Source: Hyphomonas oceanitis SCH89 (GTDB lineage: Bacteria > Pseudomonadota > Alphaproteobacteria > Caulobacterales > Hyphomonadaceae). From it: a DNA stretch of 64,000 nt. Within the stretch, counting starts at the first letter, position 1; the number at the start of each line of letters is the position of its first letter. Under the pieces are notes generated by a model, which worked only from the letters and a program-made list of their open reading frames with translations, was not told the origin of the DNA and searched no databases. Positions 38,245 through 46,504 of this stretch are shown one piece after another. Location: contig NZ_ARYL01000004.1 of NCBI RefSeq assembly GCF_000685295.1, positions 62,001 through 126,000 on the forward strand. Direction: 5' to 3'. The position numbers and the translations under genes were made by a program.

Positions 38245-39165
38245 TCAGCCCTCGCTGGCCGTGTCTGCAAGAACCTGACGGAGGGTGTGGCGCGAGCGCT
38301 CTGAGATATCGGCGTTGCTATCCCGATAATAGGCCAGCGCAACAAGCGCGACGGAGAGGGCCCATCCACGCCCTCGTTCCCATGTTGCGGCATCAACGTC
38401 CAAAGAGGACCGGAAGACGGCACGGGAGGATTGTGGCAGCAGGCTCCAGGCGACCATCAGGTCGCAGGCAGGATCGCCAACGCCCGTCAGGCCAAAGTCG
38501 ATGAGGCCGCAGAGGCGACCATTGCTGGCGAGCAAATTGCCGGAATGGATATCGCCATGAATCCAGACGGGTGCTGCGGTCCGGACCGGCGCCGCCAGGG
38601 CTGTATCCCACAGGGCGGTGAGCGCCGGGAGGTCATATTCGTCTTTCAGCGTTTCCATCGCCTTACGCGTCACGCCATCACGCAGGGCAAGCGGCACGCC
38701 GCGATATTCATTGTGGGCGCCACTTGGCGGGCCGGCTGCGGCATCCACTGTTTGAAACGCGTTGAGCAATGCAGCTAGCGTTGCGGCGGCATCATCCATA
38801 TCGGCAATCTGGTCGGGCGTGGCGGGGACGCCTTCAATCCAGCTGTAGACCGACCAGTTCCAGGGATATCGGTCATCGGCCAATCCGTGACCAAGTGGCT
38901 CCGGAATGGCGAGCGGCAGGGCGCCGAGCCGAGGCAGCCAGAGCTGTTCCTTATCAACATGCCCCGCCGCCCGGGCAACACGCGGCAGACGCACGCACAT
39001 GTCTGTGCCCAGCCGGAACATGACATTGTCCGTTCCATCCGAGGCAACAGGCGTCAGCGGCAATGCCGCCCATTGGGGAAACTGGCTGTCCAGCAGACTG
39101 CGAACCAGCGAGACGTCAATTTCCGGTCCGGATGTGCTTTTCTCGCTTATGTCCAATCCCCGCAA
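38245..39165 (-). CDS. Aminoglycoside phosphotransferase (APH)-fold kinase
   Basis: A 306-residue kinase-fold protein. The catalytic loop is VWIHGDIHSGNLL (His-Gly-Asp and Asn) and the metal Asp is in GLIDFGLTGVGDPACDLMVAW. The N-terminal lobe has DGTDNVMFRLG and CVRLPRVARAAGHVDKE, the Lys-bearing or equivalent strand. This is the general APH/fructosamine-kinase-like family; resistance function cannot be inferred. TTG at 39165 follows AGGACGA; the next ATG is 48 codons further in and would remove the N-lobe. It separates recR from ybaB in an otherwise conserved cluster. Confidence 0.8.
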   Translation of the reverse strand: MRGLDISEKSTSGPEIDVSLVRSLLDSQFPQWAALPLTPVASDGTDNVMFRLGTDMCVRLPRVARAAGHVDKEQLWLPRLGALPLAIPEPLGHGLADDRYPWNWSVYSWIEGVPATPDQIADMDDAAATLAALLNAFQTVDAAAGPPSGAHNEYRGVPLALRDGVTRKAMETLKDEYDLPALTALWDTALAAPVRTAAPVWIHGDIHSGNLLASNGRLCGLIDFGLTGVGDPACDLMVAWSLLPQSSRAVFRSSLDVDAATWERGRGWALSVALVALAYYRDSNADISERSRHTLRQVLADTASEG

Positions 39166-39218
39166 TCGTCCTCGCCGGGTATTCTATCAGAGAATGCAGC
39201 CTTTGGGAGAAACAAGCC

Positions 39219-39545
39219 TCAGAACGGCAGCTTGAAGCCGGGGAGCATGCCCCCGCCGAGGCCCTGGGTGGCGGCTTTCATGGCCTCTTCCATCGCTTCG
39301 TCGAGGCGCTTGCGGGCATCTGAATGGGCGGCTTTGAGCAAGTCTTCGAGGATTTCCGGATCGTCGCTCATCAGGGACGGGTCGATCTGGACGGAGATCA
39401 GGTCGCCCTTGCCTTTGAGGCGGATGCGGACGAGGCCAGCGCCAGCGACGCCATCGGCCTCGGTGGCTTCGATCTTGGCCTGGGCCTCCTGCATCTTGGC
39501 CTGCATTTCCTGGGCCTGCTGCATGATCTTGGCGAGGTCTTTCAT
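39219..39545 (-). CDS. ybaB: YbaB/EbfC nucleoid-associated protein
   Basis: A 108-residue DNA-binding dimer. It starts MKDLAKIMQQAQEMQAKMQE, has the conserved GLVRIRLKGKGDLISVQIDP and ends GGGMLPGFKLPF, as typical of the family. Gene lies 20 bases after dnaX on the same strand, consistent with the dnaX-ybaB-recR operon. Proposed roles are chromosome compaction and repair. Confidence 0.95.
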   Translation of the reverse strand: MKDLAKIMQQAQEMQAKMQEAQAKIEATEADGVAGAGLVRIRLKGKGDLISVQIDPSLMSDDPEILEDLLKAAHSDARKRLDEAMEEAMKAATQGLGGGMLPGFKLPF

Positions 39546-39565
39546 GGCGGTGCTTCCTCTTATTA

Positions 39566-41257
39566 TTAGCGCCGGGCGGCGAGCTGGATGACATTGTCAC
39601 CCGCAGGCCCGGATTCAAGCGGTTCGGGCTCGATCACATCCACAATCACTGCGCCCGGCAGGCTGGCCAGCGCCTCGGCGACGGCCGGATGGGCCGCGGC
39701 GGAGGCGAAGCGCTCCTCGCGGGTGCGGATCTCGGTCTGGCGCACGGTTTCGCCGCCGCCGGAGACGCGCTCGACAACCCAGTCCATGTCGGTTTCGTTC
39801 TCGAGGAATTTCTTCAGGCGGGCCAGCAGGTCGGCCGGGGCGCCGGGCTCCAGTTCGCACTGCAGCAGGCCGGGCGTGATCTTGCCGGGGCGGACGTATT
39901 TCTCCAGCTCGACCTGAAGGTTCACTTCGCGCAGCTCGTCGAGGCAGGCGATGATATCGGAAAAGCTTGTGATGCCGCCGGGATGGTGCGGCGCCTCAGG
40001 GGGGGCGTCAGACTTTCCCGGCGAATCTGTGCCTCCGCTGGCGATGAGGCGCGCAGCCTCTTCGGGCGATGGCAGGGTGCAGGCGGCTGTCAGGCGCAGA
40101 AGTACCATGTTCAGCGCCGTCGCCGTGTCGGGCGCGGTCTGCAAATCATTGAAGCCGGAGAGCAGGATCTGCCAGCAGCGCGAGGCCTGCGCCGGTGTCA
40201 GCTTCTGCGCGAGCGCCTGCGTGCGGGCGGCCCAGTCGGCCGGGCCGCCGGGATCGTAGTCGCCGCCAGTGGCCTGCGCAACGGCGACGTCGGCGGCAAT
40301 GTCCATCAGGTCCTTCAGGATGACCGACGGGTCAGCCCCGGCATGGACCTGGTCCTTGATCTCGGTGAGGGCGGCCTTGGCGTCGCCATTGATGGCAAAG
40401 CTGAACGCATCGAGCAGGCGGCCCCGGTCGCCAAGGCCGAGCATGTCGCGCACGGCGGGGCCGGTGACCTCGCCGCCATCCATTGTCTGGACGATGGCCT
40501 GATCGAGAATGGAGAGCGCGTCGCGCACCGAGCCTTCGGCGGCGCGGGAAATAAGGGCGAGGCCTTCTTCGGAGACCCTGGCGCCTTCGCGCTCGGCGAT
40601 GCGTTTCAGGTGAGCGGCGAGTTCGACGGAGTCGAGCCGCTTCAGGTCAAACCGCTGACAGCGCGACAGGACCGTGACCGGCACCTTGCGGATTTCCGTT
40701 GTCGCGAAGATGAATTTCACATGCGGCGGCGGCTCTTCCAGCGTCTTCAGCAGCGCATTGAACGCGGCTGTCGACAGCATGTGAACCTCGTCGATGATGT
40801 AGACTTTATAGCGCGCCGAGACGGGCGCGTAGCGGGCGCCGTCCAGCAGGTCGCGCATGTCGGCGACGCCTGTGCGGGAGGCGGCATCGAGTTCCAGCAC
40901 GTCAGGATGGCGGCTGGCCATGATGGCTTCACAATGGTCGCCCGGCGGGTCGAGATGAATGGACGGGGCGTCGTGGCCCTCGCGTGTGTAGTTGAGGCCG
41001 CGGGCGAGCAGGCGCGCCGTGGTGGTCTTGCCGACGCCGCGCACGCCGGTGAGCATGAAGGCATGGGCGATACGGCCCGTCTCGAACGCGTTCGAGAGGG
41101 TGCGGACCATGGCCTCCTGGCCGATCAGGTCGGTGAAGAGGCGCGGGCGGTATTTGCGCGCGAGAACCTGATAGGCCTTGGGCTTCGCGCCAGCCTCTTC
41201 CTCTCCGAACATGGAGAAGGTCTGGTCGTCGCGCTCGGGGGTATCAGATTCGCTCAT
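39566..41257 (-). CDS. dnaX: DNA polymerase III subunits gamma/tau
   Basis: Clamp-loader ATPase of 563 residues. Motifs: VLARKYRPRLFTDLIGQE, Walker A GVRGVGKTTTARLLARGLN (GVRGVGKTT), a short zinc region reduced here, Walker B YIIDEVHMLS, sensor FIFATTEIRKVP and SRCQRFDL, then GSVRDALSILDQAI. The four zinc Cys of E. coli DnaX are not evident: only one Cys appears between Walker A and the Walker B region (GDHCEAIM), as in some alphaproteobacteria. No clear frameshift slippery site is seen, so a separate gamma form is not predicted. ATG 41257 chosen because upstream frame crosses a repeat. Confidence 0.95.
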   Translation of the reverse strand: MSESDTPERDDQTFSMFGEEEAGAKPKAYQVLARKYRPRLFTDLIGQEAMVRTLSNAFETGRIAHAFMLTGVRGVGKTTTARLLARGLNYTREGHDAPSIHLDPPGDHCEAIMASRHPDVLELDAASRTGVADMRDLLDGARYAPVSARYKVYIIDEVHMLSTAAFNALLKTLEEPPPHVKFIFATTEIRKVPVTVLSRCQRFDLKRLDSVELAAHLKRIAEREGARVSEEGLALISRAAEGSVRDALSILDQAIVQTMDGGEVTGPAVRDMLGLGDRGRLLDAFSFAINGDAKAALTEIKDQVHAGADPSVILKDLMDIAADVAVAQATGGDYDPGGPADWAARTQALAQKLTPAQASRCWQILLSGFNDLQTAPDTATALNMVLLRLTAACTLPSPEEAARLIASGGTDSPGKSDAPPEAPHHPGGITSFSDIIACLDELREVNLQVELEKYVRPGKITPGLLQCELEPGAPADLLARLKKFLENETDMDWVVERVSGGGETVRQTEIRTREERFASAAAHPAVAEALASLPGAVIVDVIEPEPLESGPAGDNVIQLAARR

Positions 41258-41308
41258 CGCGGGGACATTAGCGGCTTCGCAGGCGCGGGGGCAAGGAAAC
41301 AAAGCAAG

Positions 41309-41399
41309 GCTCATCCGGAGTGAAGTCGAAGGATGCGCCGGGAGGCAGAGAATCCGGCATTCGCCCGCGCCCGTCCTTCGACTTCGCTCAGGATGAGCG
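41309..41399. repeat. Inverted-repeat element family D (91 bp)
   Basis: The ends GCTCATCCGGAGTGAAGTCG (then AAGGATGC) and the inverted CGACTTCGCTCAGGATGAGC (preceded by CGTCCTT) pair over about 27 bases with few mismatches, about 35 bases apart. It sits between the divergent dnaX and proline-rich protein genes. Confidence 0.75.
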
Positions 41400-41459
41400 C
41401 TTTGCGAGGGCGGCACTACCTATCGAATTCGTAACTCAAGCCGGGATTGGCTTGCTGCT

Positions 41460-42242
41460 ATGCCTGCAATCATGGGTGGGATGAGACATGCGCAGAGGCT
41501 GGCGGAGGCCATGGCAGGGTCGCTCTGGGCGAAAGGCCTGCTGTCGGCCGGGCTGCATGCGCTGGTGCTGGGCGCCGTGCTGCTGGTCAATCCCTGGCGC
41601 CCGCGCCCGCCGGTTGCGACGGTGCCGCTGATTGTCGACCTGATCGTCGAGCCGCCTCCCGAGACACCCCCGCCGCCAGCCCCTGCCCCGCCCGCGCCCG
41701 TCGAGACAGTCCCTGCCCGCCGCGACCTGCCAAAGCTGGAGACACAGACGACGCGCGCACCACCCGCCGCCACGCCTGACGATACGCCGGGCGAGACGCT
41801 GATCCTGCCGGAGGAGACCGCCCCCGGCAGCGCGGAAATCGGCAATGTGCCCGAGGGGCCGGGGGTAGACCCCGCCGTGCAGACAGCGCTGGCGATGATG
41901 TTTTGCGGGCGCATGAGCCCGGAGGAGCGCGAGGCCGCGGACTGCCCGCCGGAGCCCATGCCTGATCCGTTTGACCGGGAGCCCTGGTTCAGGCTGGCCA
42001 CGCCGGAAGAGAAACGGCTACAGGCGCTGTATAGCGAAAAACTGGCGCGGACGGGTGGCTATGACAATCTGCTGGAATGGTATGTCGAGCATGACAAGCC
42101 TATTCCCAAAATGCTGCCGGGCGGGATCGACAATTCGATATTTGTCGATCGCAAGAGCGAGGCGGATATCCAGCATGACCGTTTGATGCGCGGCGGCACG
42201 ATGGACTGGGAAGACGACATCCGCCGCGCGCACGGCCAGTAG
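41460..42242 (+). CDS. Membrane-anchored proline-rich protein, 260 aa
   Basis: Unrecognised. One N-terminal membrane helix (LLSAGLHALVLGAVLLVNPW) is followed by a strongly Pro-rich periplasmic spacer (PPPETPPPPAPAPPAPVE) and then a C-terminal region with four Cys-free helices (PEEKRLQALYSEKLARTGGY). The anchor plus proline spacer looks like a TonB-type layout, but the usual TonB C-terminal fold is not evident. The first ATG is at 41460; two others follow within 21 bases. Confidence 0.7.
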   Translation: MPAIMGGMRHAQRLAEAMAGSLWAKGLLSAGLHALVLGAVLLVNPWRPRPPVATVPLIVDLIVEPPPETPPPPAPAPPAPVETVPARRDLPKLETQTTRAPPAATPDDTPGETLILPEETAPGSAEIGNVPEGPGVDPAVQTALAMMFCGRMSPEEREAADCPPEPMPDPFDREPWFRLATPEEKRLQALYSEKLARTGGYDNLLEWYVEHDKPIPKMLPGGIDNSIFVDRKSEADIQHDRLMRGGTMDWEDDIRRAHGQ

Positions 42243-42332
42243 GCGCCCGCTGAAGACCGGGCGACCGGCGCAAGGGAAACACGGTCAAATCGCAGGTTTG
42301 ACCATTTCACACCGACCCATAAAGTGTGGAGC

Positions 42333-42842
42333 ATGATGCCGCGTATCGGTCTGCTTTTCATGATGGTCTTCCTGTCGGCGTGCGCAAAGCAGCCGCCGCC
42401 GGTGGATGACGCCCTGTGCCAGGACGCTCCCGCCATAAAGAAAGCGATTAAGAGCGACCAATTGAATTATGTACCTGATCACGTTCTGAACCCTCCCCTT
42501 AACGCCCCCGAGCCATCCCTGCTTGATCCCATCAAGATACGGCCGTGTGATGTGGTGGCGCTGGATATCCAGACGTGGGGCGAGCACCCTAACGGAAGAC
42601 TACTTCGTAACTCTTTTGACAAAATCGACGGTGAGGGACGTCTTGAGTTTGTATCCGAGACCTGGGAGCGCAGCTTTGTTCGAAACACGGACGACGACAG
42701 CTACCATGTTGCGGTGCAGACTCGAAAATTTTACCTCGTCACCTCGGCCAAGCCTGTGACATGGCAAATATACTATTCACATGAATCAGACACCGTCTGG
42801 ATGGCCCCGGATCTTCTGATGTCCGCTCAACTGGAGCCCTAG
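42333..42842 (+). CDS. Hypothetical lipoprotein
   Basis: About 169 residues with a lipoprotein signal (MPRIGLLFMMVFLSACAKQ, lipobox LSAC). The mature part has four Cys or fewer and no recognised domain; the segment DPIKIRPCDVVALDIQTWG and a beta-rich end (FYLVTSAKPVTWQIYYSHES) suggest a small beta-fold. GGAG lies directly before the two adjacent ATG codons; either could start. Codon use is AT-richer than its neighbours. The stop overlaps the phosphatase stop by four bases. Confidence 0.75.
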   Translation: MMPRIGLLFMMVFLSACAKQPPPVDDALCQDAPAIKKAIKSDQLNYVPDHVLNPPLNAPEPSLLDPIKIRPCDVVALDIQTWGEHPNGRLLRNSFDKIDGEGRLEFVSETWERSFVRNTDDDSYHVAVQTRKFYLVTSAKPVTWQIYYSHESDTVWMAPDLLMSAQLEP

Positions 42843-43618
42843 CGCGCGATCAGTCGATCCCGAATCGCCTGCTGCATGGCGTCGTCCACCCCGAGCGTGT
42901 CGGCAAGGTAGGCGTCGATGGAGCCGGATTCGGCGGTCATCGTGGCGAGGGCTGTTTCGAGATAGCGCAGGCGCACGCCGAGGAAGGGGCGATAGACCTC
43001 CGCGTCATGGCGCTTGCCCAGCATGTCGTTGAAATACTTCGCCGCTTCCGGGAGGAAGAGCGAGACATTCACGGCCTTGTTGGTCAACTCGTAATCCTCG
43101 CGGATATCTTCCTCGCTGACACCCAGCACATGATGCGTGAGGGCGCAGAGGATGCCCGTGCGGTCCTTGCCGGCGGCGCAGTTGACGAGGCCCGCCTGAT
43201 CGCCATCCAGGGCAGCCAGTAGGCGGAACCAGTCGGCAAACATCTCGGTATGGTGGGCCTTGTAGGGGGCCAGCTGGTAATAGGTGTTCATCCAGCCATC
43301 GGCGGCCTCGGCATTGACTTCGACTTCCTGCAGGAAGCGCGTGTGGGGGGCATCTACCTCACGGCCGCCATCATGGGTGATCGTGGCGGGAGCCGACCAG
43401 CGGCCGGGCTGTTTTTCGCGCTCGTCAGGGCGGCGCAAGTCTGCCTGAAGGGCGATGCCGAGCGCTTCAATGGCCTCGATATCGGCCTCGGAGGCCTCGC
43501 CATAATGGCCGGAGCGGAACAGGAGGCCGGGTTTCACCGCGCCCCCGTAGCGGGAGGCGTAGCCACCGAAATCACGGAAATTGCGGACGCCTTCGAGCGG
43601 ATAGATGCGGGTTTTCAT
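42839..43618 (-). CDS. Tyrosine protein phosphatase
   Basis: A 259-residue phosphatase of the bacterial tyrosine/serine phosphatase family (Y_phosphatase3). The P-loop is NCAAGKDRTGIL, with catalytic Cys and Arg in C-X5-R. The N-terminal LEGVRNFRDFGGYASRYG and FRSGHYGEASEADIEAI are the family signature. It acts in the cytosol on phosphoproteins or phosphoinositides; substrate unknown. Confidence 0.9.
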   Translation of the reverse strand: MKTRIYPLEGVRNFRDFGGYASRYGGAVKPGLLFRSGHYGEASEADIEAIEALGIALQADLRRPDEREKQPGRWSAPATITHDGGREVDAPHTRFLQEVEVNAEAADGWMNTYYQLAPYKAHHTEMFADWFRLLAALDGDQAGLVNCAAGKDRTGILCALTHHVLGVSEEDIREDYELTNKAVNVSLFLPEAAKYFNDMLGKRHDAEVYRPFLGVRLRYLETALATMTAESGSIDAYLADTLGVDDAMQQAIRDRLIAR

Positions 43619-43685
43619 GGCTAACCAGCTAGCGCGCGATACCCACCCCGTCCAGACAGGACCTTGCGTCAGCTGTGAATGACCG

Positions 43686-43710
43686 GGAACCAGGGCCAGT
43701 CTTCCGCGTA
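43686..43710 (+). promoter_or_regulatory. Possible EcfG-type promoter before the SYLF gene
   Basis: GGAAC at 43686-43690 and CGTA at 43707-43710 with 16 bases between. The second box differs by one base from CGTT. The SYLF start codon lies about 43 bases further on. Confidence 0.4.
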
Positions 43711-43752
43711 GTGAGGGCCTACGGCATATCTGCCGATGAAGGAGATACCTCA

Positions 43753-44319
43753 ATGACAAAGTTCCGTTCTGCCCTACTCGCTGCCTGCCTCGTGGTTGGC
43801 GCGCCCGTCCTGACAACCGCGTGCACAAGCATGCCGGACGAAGTCAGCCGCGCTGATATCGATTCCCAGAGCACGCAGGCGCTGAACCGCCTGACCGCTG
43901 ACAATTCGGCCGCCAAGGCAATCGCTGCGAAATCGCGCGCCGTGCTGATCTTCCCGTCGATCGTCAAAGCCGGTCTCGGTGTTGGCGGCGCTTATGGTGA
44001 AGGCGAAATGCGCAAGAGCGGCGTCGTGCAGGACTATTACAGCACGTTTACCGGTTCGTGGGGCCTTCAGGCCGGCGCGCAGCAATATGGCTATGCCGTC
44101 TTCCTGATGAATGACGATGCCGTGAAATATGTTGAAGATTCGGACGGCTGGGAAATCGGCGTCGGCCCAACGGTCGTTCTGGTGAATGCCGGTGTTGCCG
44201 AGAACCTCTCGACCTCGACGCTGAAGGAAGACGCTTACGCGTTCATCTTCGACCAGAAGGGCCTGATGGCCGGCATCAGCATCGAAGGCACAAAGATCAC
44301 GAAGCTTGATGCGAAATAG
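43753..44319 (+). CDS. SYLF-domain (YSC84-like) lipid-binding lipoprotein
   Basis: A 188-residue protein with a lipoprotein-like signal whose Cys lies in LTTACTS. The SYLF domain shows SRAVLIFPSIVKAGLGVGGAYG split as SRAVLIFPSIVKAG and GVGGAYGEGEMRKSG, then FTGSWGLQAGAQQYGYAVFL and the end GISIEGTKITKLD. SYLF proteins bind lipids; bacterial members are outer-envelope proteins of unknown role. GAAGGAGATACC supports ATG 43753. A terminator follows. Confidence 0.9.
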   Translation: MTKFRSALLAACLVVGAPVLTTACTSMPDEVSRADIDSQSTQALNRLTADNSAAKAIAAKSRAVLIFPSIVKAGLGVGGAYGEGEMRKSGVVQDYYSTFTGSWGLQAGAQQYGYAVFLMNDDAVKYVEDSDGWEIGVGPTVVLVNAGVAENLSTSTLKEDAYAFIFDQKGLMAGISIEGTKITKLDAK

Positions 44320-44335
44320 GCTTTAGGCTTTTGAA

Positions 44336-44371
44336 CTGAATGACGGGCGCTTCCTTTGGAGGCGCCCGTTT
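44336..44371 (+). terminator. Terminator after the SYLF gene (identical to one at 45051)
   Basis: The hairpin ACGGGCGC/GGCGCCCGT with loop TTCCTTTGGA precedes a T-rich tail TTTTCTTTT. Thirty-six bases are identical to the terminator after the next gene. Confidence 0.88.
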
Positions 44372-44457
44372 TCTTTTGGGGCGGGACACTACGTATGGAC
44401 GCTCCGACAATCGCTCTCTAGCTCAGTGCAGTCCCTTCAGGATGAAAGGTGCCTGCG

Positions 44458-45054
44458 ATGAACGTCATGAGCCGCGTACGACTCTATCATGCGACGCTCG
44501 CCATTCTGGCGATCCTTGCCTACCTCACAGGTGAAATTTTTCCCGCCCATGCCTGGCTGGGCTATGGCGTTGCCTTCGTGATTGCTGCGCGACTTGCCTG
44601 GGCGATCGGCGGCGAGCGGCAGTTCGGGTTGACGCGTTTCTATCCCGACTTCTCCGGCCTGAAGCTCAAGGGCGCAGCCACACATCCCGCGATCAGCCGC
44701 ACCCTCATGCTGGGCATCGCCCTCACCCTCGTAACCGCTACCGGGACCGGCATTGTCATGGATGGGGGACGGTCCCTGCCGTCCATGTCGTCCGGGGTGG
44801 CAGCCGCCCCGGCGACTGCGGGTGAACAGACTCAAACGCCTCGCATTCGCGATCACGGCGATGACGACGACGACGACGAAGGAGAGCGCGAAGGAGACGA
44901 AGGCCCGCTATCGGAAGTGCACGAACTGTCCGCGAACCTGCTTCTCCTGTTTGTCGGCCTGCACGTTGCCTATCTCATCCTGTTCAAGCGTCCGCTGGCG
45001 AAGTTCATGCTATTCCTGCCGCGTGGCGCGAAGCGCAAGCCGCCGGCTACCTGA
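44458..45054 (+). CDS. Cytochrome b561-type membrane protein
   Basis: A 198-residue four-helix protein of the cytochrome b561/Ni-hydrogenase cytochrome family. Haem-ligand-like His are in RLYHATLAILAILAYL and in SEVHELSANLLLLFVGLHVAYL (two). Between helices three and four is an unusual acidic stretch with six consecutive Asp followed by alternating Glu/Arg/Gly. It likely shuttles electrons between quinol and a periplasmic partner. ATG 44458 is preferred to GTG 44449. Its stop is inside a repeated terminator. Confidence 0.85.
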   Translation: MNVMSRVRLYHATLAILAILAYLTGEIFPAHAWLGYGVAFVIAARLAWAIGGERQFGLTRFYPDFSGLKLKGAATHPAISRTLMLGIALTLVTATGTGIVMDGGRSLPSMSSGVAAAPATAGEQTQTPRIRDHGDDDDDDEGEREGDEGPLSEVHELSANLLLLFVGLHVAYLILFKRPLAKFMLFLPRGAKRKPPAT

Positions 45055-45086
45055 ATGACGGGCGCTTCCTTTGGAGGCGCCCGTTT
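45051..45086 (+). terminator. Second copy of the 36-base terminator
   Basis: Identical to 44336-44371 over 36 bases; here the copy contains the stop codon TGA of the cytochrome gene and the tail is TTTCG, a weaker T run. Confidence 0.75.
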
Positions 45087-45166
45087 CGATTCCGGGTTGT
45101 CTCCGGCAAATTTTCGCCTGAAACTTCGCCCTGTGGAAACGGGACGGAGACGAAAAGGGGACCGAC

Positions 45167-46045
45167 ATGCCCGAATGGATTCTTCGCTGGATGGCCATCG
45201 GCCTTTTGGCGCTCATCACTTTCATCTTCATCGTGCTGGGAGCGGCTGTCCTCAGCGGCCTGACCAATGACCTGTTCCATGCCTTTCTGGAGCTGACCTG
45301 GCCCGACAGGCGCGTGGCCGCCATGGCCTCGTTCGAGCCGGATTCGCGCGAGCAGATTTCCTTCTCCATCCTGAATTATGGCATCACGGCGCTTGGCACG
45401 GCCTGGGTCGCGTCCTTTGCCTATCTCGTCGTGATGCGGAACCAGCAGAAACAGACCGACCAGCAGCTGTCCATGGCACGCCTGCAACTGACAACGGACC
45501 TCGACGAGCAGATCCTCCAGGTGCTGGAATCCGAAGGCGTCGTGGATTTCACCGCTGACGGCAAGCCGGTACGTGTCCGCCTGATCAGCGTGATGGACCG
45601 CAACACGCAATGGCGCGCCGGATCGGACCGTTACTGGAAATACCGGGAGGGCGAACGCACGGTTGCCTTTGTCGACACGTCCACCGTGGTCAGCCAGAAG
45701 GCCGAGGTCAGCGTCTCGGCCCTGCAGCGCTATCTCGGCTGGATACGGCGGATCATGCGGGCCATCGAGACCGGCGTGCTGCATGACCGCGACGTGCTGC
45801 TGTTCTGGCGATGGGTCGTGATCGGCTGCTACAAGGGACGATACCCCTTCATGCGCGACATCTTTTTCAAGGACGACCTTGATGATTTCGTGGCGCTGGT
45901 CGACCGGATCATCGTGACCGGCGCGAAGGAAGGCAGCGGACGCGACTTTGTCGGCTACCTGCAAACTCTTGGCGAGCCGGAGCTGATCGCGCTGCTGTCG
46001 GACGAGGCGAAAGCGATTGTGACGCCGCAGGCCGTGGCGGTTTAG
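45167..46045 (+). CDS. Hypothetical inner-membrane protein, 292 aa
   Basis: Unrecognised. Two membrane helices (WMAIGLLALITFIFIVLGAAV; SILNYGITALGTAWVASFAYL) are followed by a cytosolic region with a coiled-coil-like QKQTDQQLSMARLQLTTDLD and a long helical C-terminal domain (LQRYLGWIRRIMRAIETGVL). The AGACGAAAAGGGG preceding the ATG is a fair ribosome site. The TAG stop is followed directly by the left arm of the DUF559 element. Confidence 0.7.
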   Translation: MPEWILRWMAIGLLALITFIFIVLGAAVLSGLTNDLFHAFLELTWPDRRVAAMASFEPDSREQISFSILNYGITALGTAWVASFAYLVVMRNQQKQTDQQLSMARLQLTTDLDEQILQVLESEGVVDFTADGKPVRVRLISVMDRNTQWRAGSDRYWKYREGERTVAFVDTSTVVSQKAEVSVSALQRYLGWIRRIMRAIETGVLHDRDVLLFWRWVVIGCYKGRYPFMRDIFFKDDLDDFVALVDRIIVTGAKEGSGRDFVGYLQTLGEPELIALLSDEAKAIVTPQAVAV

Positions 46046-46046
46046 A

Positions 46047-46102
46047 CCCTCACCTCCCATTGCTGCGCAACGGGCCCCTCCTCTCCCAGAGGGAGAGGGG
46101 TT
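46047..46102. repeat. Left inverted repeat of the DUF559 element (family A)
   Basis: Starts CCCTCACCTCCCATTGCTG and ends CTCTCCCAGAGGGAGAGGGG plus TT. It begins one base after the upstream stop codon. The inner part is itself a palindrome (CTCTCCCAGAGGGAGAG). Confidence 0.88.
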
Positions 46103-46135
46103 GACCCGGCGCCGTCGCGGATGTGGATTTGCGGC

Positions 46136-46504
46136 ATGAAGGAAACGAGGGATCGAGCTCGCGAATTACGCCGGGACGGAAGTTTTCCGGAGCGTTTGCT
46201 ATGGTCAAAATTGCGGAACCGACACCTCGGTGGTTTGAAGTTCCGGCGGCAGCATCCGATTGGTCCCTATTTTGCTGACTTCGCATGCGAAGAGGCGAAG
46301 CTCATTATTGAACTTGATGGGGATACGCATGGCAATCCGGACCAGCAGGCACATGATGCCAGGCGGACGGCTTTCCTCGAGAGTCAGGATTGGCAGGTAG
46401 TTCGTATCTGGAATAGCGATCTGCTGGAAAATATCGACGGGGTTCTGGATACGATCCAGCTCACCCTCATTCACATTTCCAGAACACGCGACGGCTCGAC
46501 GTAA
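46136..46504 (+). CDS. DUF559 endonuclease-like protein
   Basis: A 122-residue Vsr-like PD-(D/E)XK nuclease domain. The N-terminal RARELRRDGSFPERLLWSKL is the DUF559 signature; the active site is ADFACEEAKLIIELDGDTH (Asp, Glu-x-Asp), followed by RTAFLESQDWQVVRIWNSDL and ENIDGVLDTI. The start at 46136 gives the usual domain length. It is enclosed by inverted repeats of about 56-60 bp, and its TAA stop is the first three bases of the right repeat. Codon use is AT-richer than its neighbours. The role is unknown. Confidence 0.88.
   Translation: MKETRDRARELRRDGSFPERLLWSKLRNRHLGGLKFRRQHPIGPYFADFACEEAKLIIELDGDTHGNPDQQAHDARRTAFLESQDWQVVRIWNSDLLENIDGVLDTIQLTLIHISRTRDGST

Noticed and set aside
38245-39165. 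Calling this an aminoglycoside resistance gene
   Set aside because: Only the general kinase fold is supported; the family includes many metabolic kinases.
39566-41257. Programmed frameshift in dnaX giving a gamma form
   Set aside because: No A-rich slippery heptamer with a following hairpin was seen at the expected position.
41258-41459. 4.5S (SRP) RNA gene, which can lie near dnaX
   Set aside because: The conserved GGTCAGGTCCGGAAGGAAGCA core is absent; the space holds an inverted-repeat element.
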